Origin: Bacillota bacterium | GTDB lineage: Bacteria; Bacillota; Clostridia; Oscillospirales; Ethanoligenentaceae | Assembly: GCA_023391535.1 (NCBI GenBank) | Contig: JAEWAU010000115.1 | Coordinates: 1-15,432, forward strand | Reading direction: 5' to 3' | Length of the DNA stretch: 15,432 bases | Shown here: positions 1 through 6,005 of the stretch, piece after piece | How positions within the stretch are numbered: position 1 is the stretch's first letter | Layout of the letters: every line of letters begins with the position of its first letter | The notes under the pieces: model-generated | The model's database searches: none | Seen by the model: the letters and a program-made list of their open reading frames with translations, nothing else | Told to the model about the DNA's origin: nothing | Translations under genes and position numbers: made by a program

Positions 1-63
1 AAAAACCCGGCGGCGGGCCCCCCCCACCCCCCCCCCCCGCGCCCGGTTTCGCGCCCCGCGCCG
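1..63. other. Low-complexity C-rich window edge with weak terminator
   Basis: The 63 bases downstream of the minus-strand DUF4309 gene contain an 8-base C run (18-25), one A, and a 12-base C run (27-38). On the minus strand these are G runs. Beyond them the minus strand reads CCCGCCGCCGGGTTTTT (17 to 1), a short 4-bp stem followed by five T, which could be the terminator of the gene ending at 64. The G runs could form a quadruplex, or could be an assembly or sequencing artefact at a contig end. No gene is seen here. Confidence 0.4.
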
Positions 64-651
64 CTACCAGGAGCGGCCCGGATTGCCGGCCATCAGGTTC
101 ACGGTTCCCTGCAGATAAAAAACGGAATAGTGAAGTAAGGAAGGGTTTGGGTTCTTTTTGCTGGGAGCGGGGAATACGAGCAGCATTTTATATTCGGACG
201 TGACGACATAGCCGAGAATAACCTGCGACGAGGACGTGTGCACATAGGCCGGCTTGCCATAGGCGGAGCGCACCGCGTTGTACGAAAGGGCGGAGAGCGC
301 ATGGGCGCTTGAGCGGACCTCAAAGATCTGGTCGCCCTTATTGAAACCGAAAACGGCGGAATGGGCGGCGTAGACATTGTAGATGCCCATGGCCGAGGCG
401 ATATACTGGCTGCTGGTGGGTTTTCCCCATTTGGCCTCTACCGTATCGATTACGGTGCTCTTCACGGCAAAGGGAATATCAACGGCTTTTCCGAGCCGGG
501 CCTCCTGCTTCATCTGCGTCAGGAGCTGCTTTACCGAAGCGCTCTGGGAAGCGGCCGCGGAGGCGGCCAGGCAGGGAGCGGCGGTGAAAACGGCCAGCGC
601 CGCGCAGAGCGCGGCCGCCGCGAGGGCTTTTGCGCGCAGGGAAAATTTCAT
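64..651 (-). CDS. Secreted DUF4309 (YjgB-like) protein
   Basis: This 195-residue exported protein has unknown biochemical function. Residues 1-30 are a classical signal peptide: a positively charged start (MKFSLRAK), an Ala/Leu-rich core and an A-x-A-type site near CLAASA. The cysteine there follows Pro, so it is not a convincing lipobox. The mature part carries features I recognise from Bacillus subtilis YjgB/DUF4309: IDTVEAKWGKP (about 68-78), FGFNKGDQIFEVRS (about 101-114), a second YGKPAY element, VLLVFPAP-like strands and the terminal HYSVFYLQGTVNLMAGNPGR. The two WGKP/YGKP elements suggest an internal duplication. The start is supported by AAGGAGG about 10 bases upstream. The gene appears monocistronic; the next minus-strand gene upstream is 322 bases away behind a hairpin. 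Family assignment is good; the role is unknown. Confidence 0.85.
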   Translation of the reverse strand: MKFSLRAKALAAAALCAALAVFTAAPCLAASAAASQSASVKQLLTQMKQEARLGKAVDIPFAVKSTVIDTVEAKWGKPTSSQYIASAMGIYNVYAAHSAVFGFNKGDQIFEVRSSAHALSALSYNAVRSAYGKPAYVHTSSSQVILGYVVTSEYKMLLVFPAPSKKNPNPSLLHYSVFYLQGTVNLMAGNPGRSW

Positions 652-973
652 CGGGTTTGGCCTCCTTCTACCATTCTTTTCTGTCGGTGATTTTTCATTT
701 TACGGAGTTCCGGCCGCGGGAACTGCCGGTTCGCCCGCGGGGCTCGTTTTCCGTTCCTAGTATAGCGCGGCAAGGCACGGCAATCGTTGGAATTTCGTAT
801 CAATCCCGTATCAAATCCGTTGCCGGAACCGGCCTGCCCTACCAGCATATCCGGAAAAGACGGCCACATACGAAAGCGGATGCGCGCAAAACACAGCCGG
901 GGCGCCGCGCGGCGGACAAATCCGCTGTACGTCGCCCCGGCAAAGCGCCGAATCAATCTCTTTTTGAACGCCG
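652..973. other. 322-bp intergenic region, no gene seen
   Basis: This region lies between the DUF4309 gene and the upstream M42 peptidase gene, both on the minus strand. I see no convincing ORF. It holds the ribosome-binding site of the DUF4309 gene, a CCGCGGG/CCCGCGG inverted repeat near 714-740, and a possible minus-strand -10 (TATACT, 764 to 759) with no good -35. The terminator-like hairpin of the peptidase gene (896-941) is listed separately. Confidence 0.5.
896..941 (-). terminator. Probable terminator of the M42 peptidase gene
   Basis: GCCGGGGCG (896-904) pairs perfectly with CGCCCCGGC (933-941), and GCGGA/TCCGC forms an inner hairpin. On the minus strand the stem is followed by TGTGTTTTG, a mediocre T tract. 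It lies about 35 bases past the stop of the peptidase gene. Confidence 0.45.
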
Positions 974-1999
974 TTACGCCGGGTTTTGCTGAATATAGCG
1001 CTCGAGCAGCTTCAGCGTGTTTTCCACGCCGTCCTTATGCGAGCGCTCATAGCCGTGGGAGGCGTACACGCCCGCGCCGATGAGGCCGTGCTTAAGGTCG
1101 TAGCCCGCAAACAGCGCGGCGTCCGCATCCGAACCGTAGCGCGGGTAAATGTCCACGGCGAACGAAAGCCCCGCGCTTTCCGCGCACCGGATGAGGTTTG
1201 TGGTCACGTCGTAATCGTAGGGGCTGGGCGAATCCTTCGCGCAGATGCTCACCATGCGCTCCGTGCAGGCGAGCCCTTCGCCGATGCAGCCCATATCCAC
1301 GCTCACGATCTCCTCCGCGTCCTCCGGGAGGCCGCCGGAGGCTCCGTGGCCCACCTCCTCGTATACGGTGATGAACAGGTAGATTTTCCGCGCGGGCCGC
1401 AGCGTTTTTTCGCGGATATTTTTCGCGAGGCCCAGCAGGATGGCGACGGAGAGCTTGTCATCCAGAAAACGGCTCTTGATGTAACCGCTTTCCGTAATCA
1501 CCGTGCGCGGGTCGAAGCAGACGAAATCCCCGTTGCGGATGCCCAGCGCTTCCGTGTCCTTTTTCTCTTTTACGTCTTCGTCGAGCACGATCTCCATGCC
1601 ATCGAAATCCCGCGCCTGTTTGGAGTATTCGCCGTTGACGTGCACGGAGGGGTCGTTCATCTGCAGCGTTCCTTCGAATAGTTTGCCCGAGCGGGTGCGG
1701 ACGCGGCAGTTTTCCGTTTCGCAGTTGTTGGCGTTTAAGCCCCCGATGGGCAGCACGCGCAGGCGGCCGTTCTGCTTTATTTCGGCCACCATGGCGCCCA
1801 GCGTGTCGATATGCGCGGAAAGGATGAGCGGGCGGCCTTCGCCGCCCAGCTCGCACACCACGCAGCCCTTGTTCGTAAGGCGGGGGGCAAACCCGAGCTT
1901 TTCGAGTTCTTCCACCGTGTAGCGGGTGACTTCGCGTGTTAAGCCGCTGGGGCTGTCGATCGCCGTGAGGTTTTTGAGCTGTTCCAGAATATAGTCCAT
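974..1999 (-). CDS. M42-family metallo-aminopeptidase (first of pair)
   Basis: This 341-residue protein is predicted to be a cytoplasmic di-metal aminopeptidase of MEROPS family M42 (FrvX/glutamyl-aminopeptidase group), trimming short peptides. Visible ligand motifs are SAHIDTLG (H63, D65), FLDDK (D180/D181), YEEVGHGASG (the E214/E215 catalytic pair) and VSVDMG (D235). A histidine-rich SHGYERSHKDG segment lies near 314-324. A PA-like dimerisation insert fits residues about 75-165. Length is normal for the family. The start is set by AGAAGGA five to six bases upstream of ATG at 1999. The next gene upstream on the same strand (stop at 2152) encodes another M42 enzyme, so the two may be co-transcribed. 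The 152-bp gap between them contains one copy of the 98-nt structured repeat, which would be transcribed in the antisense orientation within this leader. Substrate specificity cannot be read from sequence. Confidence 0.9.
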   Translation of the reverse strand: MDYILEQLKNLTAIDSPSGLTREVTRYTVEELEKLGFAPRLTNKGCVVCELGGEGRPLILSAHIDTLGAMVAEIKQNGRLRVLPIGGLNANNCETENCRVRTRSGKLFEGTLQMNDPSVHVNGEYSKQARDFDGMEIVLDEDVKEKKDTEALGIRNGDFVCFDPRTVITESGYIKSRFLDDKLSVAILLGLAKNIREKTLRPARKIYLFITVYEEVGHGASGGLPEDAEEIVSVDMGCIGEGLACTERMVSICAKDSPSPYDYDVTTNLIRCAESAGLSFAVDIYPRYGSDADAALFAGYDLKHGLIGAGVYASHGYERSHKDGVENTLKLLERYIQQNPA

Positions 2000-2045
2000 A
2001 TGTATCCTTCTTTTTTCATTTTTTGCAGAGGAACCGGGCGCTATA

Positions 2046-2143
2046 GCAATTCCGCTTAAAATTGCGGGAGGTTGTATTTCGTCTATCCGTCCCCTTTGGT
2101 GCGGCGAAACACCCTGGAACCTATCAAATTAAAGTGGAAATGC
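2046..2143 (+). repeat. Structured 98-nt intergenic repeat, copy 1
   Basis: Outer arms GCAATTCC (2046-2053) and GGAAATGC (2136-2143) pair except for one A.A mismatch. Flanking bases CTATA/CGTAG extend the pairing with one mismatch. Inner arms TTTCG (2077-2081) and CGAAA (2105-2109) are separated by 23 nt. It aligns without gaps to copy 2 at 8590-8687, with 66 of 98 positions identical by hand count. Shared blocks are ATTG.G.GAGGT, CGAAACAC.C.GGAAC and TGGAAATGC. It fills the gap between the two M42 peptidase genes. Confidence 0.8.
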
Positions 2144-2151
2144 CGTAGGTA

Positions 2152-3228
2152 TCAGAACCCCGCGATCACGCCGCGCCCGAGGCTTTGCAGCACTTCGGAG
2201 GCGAGCCGCACGGCGTTTTCGTAATCCGCGAAAGCCGCGATGCCGTAATGCGTGTGGATATAGCGCACCGGCAGGCCGATGACGATGACCGGCACGCCCG
2301 CGTTCGAAAGGTGGATGGGTGCTCCGTTGGTGGAACCGCCGGAACGCACGGCCTCCTGCACGGGAATGCCGCTTTTTTCGGCCAGGTTCAGCGCGAAGCG
2401 CTGGAACCGCGGGTTCGTGATCATGCGCGCGTCGATGTGGCGCAGCATCGGCCCGCGCCCGATGGCCGTCTGCGTGAGATACGGCTCGGTGAAGGTATCG
2501 TCGGCCGGGCAGCCCTCGAACACGATGGCCGCGTCGGGTTTGATGCGGCCGGAGGTTACGGCCGCGCCGCGCGCGCCCACCTCCTCCTGCGCCGCGAAGC
2601 CCGCCTCCACGTTCACGGCAAGCTCTTTGCCGCGCAGCGCCTCGAGCGTGCCGAGCAGGGCCGCGCAGCCGAGCCGGCAGTCGAACGCCTTGCCGATCAT
2701 GCGGCCGTGCGCGGCGTCGTATTCAAACGGCACGTCCGGCACCACCGGCTCGCCGATGCGCACGCGGTAGTCGCGCAGCGCCTCCTCGCGCGAGGCCGCG
2801 CCGATGTCGATGACCATGTCGGCGAGAACCGGAGGCGCGGATTTTTCGGCCTCCGTCATGAAATGCGGCGGCTTGCTTGCCACTACGCCGGAAAGATAGC
2901 GGCCCTCCGCGTTGCGCACGCGCACCTTGTGCGCCGGCACGTTGCCGGGCACCCATCCGCCCAGCGGGATAAACCGCAGCGTGCCGGCGGGCGTCACGGC
3001 CTGCACCATAAAACCTACCTCGTCGGTGTGGGCGTCGAGCTGCACCACGGGAAGCCCCGCGCGGTTTTCCTCCCGGTGCAGGTAGAGGTTGCGCAGGCTG
3101 TCCTCCTCGAACGCGCCGAGACCCTTTCCGTGCCGGCGCAGCGCCGCGAGCACGTCGTCCTCAAAACCGGAGGCCCCGTTTGCTTCCGAAAGCTCCCGGA
3201 TACAGGCAATCTGCCGCTGTGTTTCCAT
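2152..3228 (-). CDS. M42-family metallopeptidase (second of pair)
   Basis: This 358-residue M42 peptidase is a homologue of the neighbouring gene but clearly diverged from it. Ligand motifs are LDAHTDEVGF (H67, D69), KAFDCRLGC (D183; the usual DDR reads DCR), AAQEEVGARG (E215/E216), IVFEGCPADD (E238 in place of the Asp seen in many members) and VRYIHTHYG (H325). RSGGSTNGAPIH near 295-306 is also typical of the family. The start ATG at 3228 is chosen because AAAGGA lies about 12 bases upstream. An in-frame upstream ATG at 3297 would force translation through the promoter and the leader hairpin, so I reject it. It is probably the first gene of a two-peptidase transcription unit, driven by the extended -10 at 3286-3294. 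Role: cytosolic peptide turnover (family knowledge). Confidence 0.9.
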   Translation of the reverse strand: METQRQIACIRELSEANGASGFEDDVLAALRRHGKGLGAFEEDSLRNLYLHREENRAGLPVVQLDAHTDEVGFMVQAVTPAGTLRFIPLGGWVPGNVPAHKVRVRNAEGRYLSGVVASKPPHFMTEAEKSAPPVLADMVIDIGAASREEALRDYRVRIGEPVVPDVPFEYDAAHGRMIGKAFDCRLGCAALLGTLEALRGKELAVNVEAGFAAQEEVGARGAAVTSGRIKPDAAIVFEGCPADDTFTEPYLTQTAIGRGPMLRHIDARMITNPRFQRFALNLAEKSGIPVQEAVRSGGSTNGAPIHLSNAGVPVIVIGLPVRYIHTHYGIAAFADYENAVRLASEVLQSLGRGVIAGF

Positions 3229-3248
3229 GAAATCCGCCGTCCTTTCGC

Positions 3249-3272
3249 CCGGGCGGGAACAAACCCGCCCGG
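3249..3272 (-). other. Leader hairpin before the M42 start
   Basis: CCGGGCGGG (3249-3257) and CCCGCCCGG (3264-3272) form a perfect 9-bp stem with a 6-nt loop. On the minus strand it begins a few bases after the predicted transcription start and ends about 9 bases before AAAGGA. It could stabilise the mRNA 5' end or modulate initiation. It has no T tract, so it is not a terminator. Confidence 0.5.
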
Positions 3273-3285
3273 CGTGTTTGGCCCT

Positions 3286-3294
3286 ATTATAGCA
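3286..3294 (-). promoter_or_regulatory. Extended -10 promoter for the M42 peptidase pair
   Basis: The minus strand reads TGC-TATAAT (3294 to 3286), a consensus -10 with the TGn extension, about 58 bases before the start codon. No good -35 hexamer is seen, which is compatible with an extended -10 promoter. Confidence 0.55.
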
Positions 3295-3336
3295 CAAAAC
3301 GCCCGAAAAAGGGCCCGGCGCGCCCGCGCGGGGCGG

Positions 3337-3365
3337 TTGGAAAACGCGCCGCCGCGGTATATAAT
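3337..3365 (+). promoter_or_regulatory. Sigma-A-type promoter for the PPK2 gene
   Basis: TTGGAA (3337-3342), a 17-base spacer, then TATAAT (3360-3365). Start is predicted near 3372, giving a leader of about 67 bases before ATG at 3439. It is divergent from the M42 promoter 45-70 bases to the left. Confidence 0.65.
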
Positions 3366-3438
3366 GGAGGCGGAAGCGGGCGCGCGCCGGAGCTCTGCCG
3401 GCGACTCAAAACGCGCAACCGGATGCAGGAGGCGGCAT

Positions 3439-4950
3439 ATGCTCGAAAACGTGGATTTGAACGAAACAATCGATAAGGAAGAGTATACCCGGCAGCTCAA
3501 ACCGCTGCAGGAAGAGCTTTCGGCGCTGGCGGGGCCGATGAAGGCGGCGGGGCTGCCCGTCGTCATCCTGTTCGAGGGCTGGGGCGGCTCGGGGAAAGGG
3601 CGCGTCATTTCCCGCCTGATTCTCAATTTCGACCCGCGGTGGTTCAGCGTGGTCAATACGCAGCCGCCCACGCCGCTGGAGCTGCGCCGGCCCACCCTGT
3701 GGCGCCACTGGCTCACGCTGCCCGAGGCGGGGCGGATCTCCGTGATGGACCGCTCCTGGTACCAGGAGGTGAGCGTGCTGCGCGTGGAAAACGACGTGGA
3801 TGAGCCCACAAACCTGCGCCGCCTGGACGAGATCAACCGCTTCGAGCGCGGTTTGGCCGATAACGGCTACCTCATCCTCAAGTTCTTCCTGCACATCACG
3901 CGCGCGGAGCAGAAGGCACGCTTCGAAAAGCTCGCGGACGATAAAAACACCGCGTGGCGCGTAACGGAAACCGATTGGCGGCACAACCGGCAGTACGGGA
4001 AGCACCTTGCGGCGTTCGAACGGATGCTGACCTATACGAACGCGCCGTACGCGCCGTGGCACATCGTTTCCGGCATGAACGACGAGGTGCGCACGCTCGG
4101 CGTTTTCCGCGCCGTAAGCGAGGCCGTGCAGGCCGCCCTGAAGCAAAAGCAGGAAAACGCCGCCGCGCCGCGCGCGCAGGCCTCTCCCGTCGACCCGGGG
4201 CCCTACCGCCTGCTCGCGATGCCGAAGCTGCAGGACGTGGACCTTTCCAAAGCCCTGCCCGAGGAGGCATATAAAAAGCGCCTCAAAAAGGAGCAGGAGC
4301 GCCTTTCGGAGCTGCACAACAAAATCTACCGCCGCAAAATACCCGTCATCGCCGTATACGAGGGGTGGGACGCCGCCGGCAAGGGCGGCAACATCAAGCG
4401 CGTGTCGGAGGCGCTCGACCCGCGCGGCTACGAGGTTGTGCCCATCGCGGCGCCGAGCCGGGAGGAGAAAGACCGCCATTACCTCTGGCGGTTCTGGCGG
4501 CAGCTCCCGAAGGACGGGCACGTGGCGATTTTCGACCGCTCGTGGTACGGGCGCGTAATGGTGGAGCGCATCGAGGGCTTCTGCACCGAGGAGGACTGGC
4601 GCCGCGCCTACCGCGAGATCAACGAGTTCGAGCGCCAGCTCTGCGACTGGGGCGCGGTGGTGGTGAAATTCTGGCTGCATATCGATTCGGACGAGCAGCT
4701 GCGGCGCTTTGAGGAACGTAACGCGGACCCGGCGAAAAAATGGAAGATCACCGACGAGGACTGGCGCAACCGTGAGAAATGGCCGCAGTACGAAACGGCC
4801 GTGAACGACATGCTGCGCTATACCTCCACGGAGTTCGCGCCATGGCACATCATCGAGGGCAACGACAAGAAATACGCGCGCGTGCGGACGCTCGAAATCC
4901 TCAACGCGGCGGTGGAGGAGCGCCTCGCGCAGGAAAAAGGCCGGCGCTGA
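3439..4950 (+). CDS. pap: Polyphosphate:AMP phosphotransferase, two PPK2 domains
   Basis: This 503-residue cytoplasmic enzyme carries two PPK2 domains in tandem, the architecture of class II PPK2 (polyphosphate:AMP phosphotransferase). That class moves phosphate from polyphosphate to AMP to make ADP. N-domain: VILFEGWGGSGKG (Walker A, 42-54) and MDRSWYQE (103-110). C-domain: VYEGWDAAGKGG (306-317), the RHYLWRFW segment (346-353) and FDRSWYGR (365-372). The C-domain keeps the GxDAAGKGG and DRSWYGR motifs. The N-domain replaces DAAGKGG with GGSGKGR and lacks the GR after SWY, as expected if catalysis rests on the C-domain. The start ATG has AGGAGGC at 3427-3433. An in-frame extension far upstream is antisense to the M42 gene and is rejected. 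The gene has its own promoter and ends 7 bases from the convergent LysR gene, with no terminator between. The symbol follows the known family. Confidence 0.92.
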   Translation: MLENVDLNETIDKEEYTRQLKPLQEELSALAGPMKAAGLPVVILFEGWGGSGKGRVISRLILNFDPRWFSVVNTQPPTPLELRRPTLWRHWLTLPEAGRISVMDRSWYQEVSVLRVENDVDEPTNLRRLDEINRFERGLADNGYLILKFFLHITRAEQKARFEKLADDKNTAWRVTETDWRHNRQYGKHLAAFERMLTYTNAPYAPWHIVSGMNDEVRTLGVFRAVSEAVQAALKQKQENAAAPRAQASPVDPGPYRLLAMPKLQDVDLSKALPEEAYKKRLKKEQERLSELHNKIYRRKIPVIAVYEGWDAAGKGGNIKRVSEALDPRGYEVVPIAAPSREEKDRHYLWRFWRQLPKDGHVAIFDRSWYGRVMVERIEGFCTEEDWRRAYREINEFERQLCDWGAVVVKFWLHIDSDEQLRRFEERNADPAKKWKITDEDWRNREKWPQYETAVNDMLRYTSTEFAPWHIIEGNDKKYARVRTLEILNAAVEERLAQEKGRR

Positions 4951-4957
4951 GCGGCCG

Positions 4958-5848
4958 TTACGTATCCGCGGCGTCCCCGATCAGGCGGCGGAACACCGCG
5001 CGGTAGGAATCCGCGAAAATGCTGTTTTTGCGCCAGATGAAGCTGAATTCGTGCGCAATGGCACAGCCCGGAATGGGGATGCGCACGAGCCTTCCGCTTT
5101 GCAGCCCCCGCTCCACCACCGGGCGGTACAAAAACCCGATGCCCAGGTTGTGGATGAGCAGCTCCAGAATGAGGTGCGGGTCGTTTACGGTGGAAATTCT
5201 GGAAAACCGCGCAAGCGAGTACCCGTTTTCCTCGAGATAGCGCGCGAGCACCTCGCGGGTTCCCGAACCGGCCTCGCGCACGATGAGCGGGCAGCCGAAC
5301 AGGTCGGAGAGCCGCCGTACCTCCCCGAGCGGGTATTCCGCGCCGCGCACGGCCACAAGCTCCTCGCGCCGGATGGGAATATGGTCGTATTCCGCCTTGC
5401 TGAAAAAGCCCTCGATCAGCGCGAAATCGATCGAGCCGCCGTCGAGCAGCGTCAGCAGGTTTTGGGTATCCGAAATGGTGAGGTCGATTTGGAGCGCCGG
5501 GTCGCTTTGCAGAAAGCGCACCAGCCGTTCCGGCAGGTAGTAGCCGCCTACCGACAGCGTGGCGCCGAATTTCAGCCGCCGTTCCCTGCGCCCCTCCGTG
5601 CGGACGGCGTCTTTCAGCCGCAGCTCGTCGTGCCGGAACGAGAGCAGCGCGTTGTGGATGGTTTCGCCCGCATGCGTCAGCGCGAGCGTTTTGCCGTCGT
5701 AGGTGAACAATTTTACGCCGTAATAGCTTTCCAGGTGCCGGATGTGCTGCGAAACGCAGGGCTGCGTGAGGTTCAGCTCCTGGGCGGCTTTGGTAAAGCT
5801 TCCGTGCCGGCACACGCTCAAAAAGGTCTGGGTGCGAAAATCCAGCAT
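4958..5848 (-). CDS. LysR-family transcriptional regulator
   Basis: This 296-residue LysR regulator (LTTR) has a winged helix-turn-helix at residues 1-60, with FLSVCRHGSFTKAAQELN, LTQPCVSQHIRHLE and the wing FTYDGKTLALTHAG. A linker helix follows, then a periplasmic-binding-type effector domain at about 90-290 (LKFGATLSVGGYYLP, IDLTISDTQNLL, LIVREAGSGTREVL). The length is typical. It is divergent from the flavoprotein gene at 6006. The shared region holds overlapping promoters and a T-N11-A palindrome, so by LTTR precedent it probably controls that gene and itself. SGTREVL is a common effector-loop motif and does not identify the ligand. The stop codon lies 7 bases from the PPK2 stop, in convergent orientation. 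Confidence 0.93.
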   Translation of the reverse strand: MLDFRTQTFLSVCRHGSFTKAAQELNLTQPCVSQHIRHLESYYGVKLFTYDGKTLALTHAGETIHNALLSFRHDELRLKDAVRTEGRRERRLKFGATLSVGGYYLPERLVRFLQSDPALQIDLTISDTQNLLTLLDGGSIDFALIEGFFSKAEYDHIPIRREELVAVRGAEYPLGEVRRLSDLFGCPLIVREAGSGTREVLARYLEENGYSLARFSRISTVNDPHLILELLIHNLGIGFLYRPVVERGLQSGRLVRIPIPGCAIAHEFSFIWRKNSIFADSYRAVFRRLIGDAADT

Positions 5849-5888
5849 CGCGGACGTCCCCTTTTTTATTTAACCATAAAATATATTT

Positions 5889-5917
5889 ATTATAGAATAA
5901 GAATAAATAATTTTCAA
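5889..5917 (-). promoter_or_regulatory. Strong sigma-A promoter for the LysR gene
   Basis: The minus strand reads TTGAAA (5917 to 5912), a 17-base spacer, then TATAAT (5894 to 5889). That is five of six and six of six consensus matches. The predicted start near 5882 leaves a leader of about 34 bases. The -35 box overlaps the LysR palindrome and the -35 region of the divergent promoter. Confidence 0.75.
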
Positions 5918-5921
5918 TTAT
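5907..5921. promoter_or_regulatory. Candidate LysR operator, T-N11-A palindrome
   Basis: ATAATT-TTC-AATTAT is a perfect 6+6 palindrome with a 3-base centre. T5908 and A5920 are separated by exactly 11 bases, the classic LTTR box. It overlaps the -35 regions of both divergent promoters, so binding could autorepress lysR and gate the flavoprotein gene. The site is in AT-rich DNA, so chance occurrence is not excluded. Confidence 0.6.
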
Positions 5922-5940
5922 CGCCCTCTTCTGTTATACT
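5911..5940 (+). promoter_or_regulatory. Promoter for the flavoprotein gene
   Basis: TTTTCA (5911-5916, weak -35) is followed 18 bases later by TG-T-TATACT, an extended -10 with its hexamer at 5935-5940. A weak -35 with an operator across it fits an activator-dependent promoter. Start is predicted near 5947. Confidence 0.5.
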
Positions 5941-5956
5941 GATACCGAAAAAAACA

Positions 5957-5982
5957 CCGCCTGCGGCGGGGCTTTTGCTTTT
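5957..5982 (+). other. Terminator-like hairpin in the flavoprotein leader
   Basis: CCGCC-TGC-GGCGG (5957-5969) is followed by GGCTTTTGCTTTT. Three upstream A pair with the first T bases. It lies between the predicted start of transcription (about 5947) and the GTG start at 6006, so it could act as an attenuator or as a 5' stabiliser. The T tract is interrupted by GC. Confidence 0.4.
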
Positions 5983-6005
5983 ATAAATGGAAAGGGGCTA
6001 TCCGC

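Noticed and set aside
3229..3297. Upstream ATG for the second M42 peptidase
   Set aside because: The extension would cover the -10 box and leader hairpin; AAAGGA supports the start at 3228.
2185..3438. 418-residue in-frame upstream extension of the PPK2 gene
   Set aside because: It is antisense to the M42 peptidase gene, has no family features, and the promoter plus AGGAGGC site point to ATG at 3439.
3406..4848. 480-residue minus-strand ORF opposite PPK2
   Set aside because: It is a shadow frame without domain features; the opposite strand carries two complete PPK2 domains.
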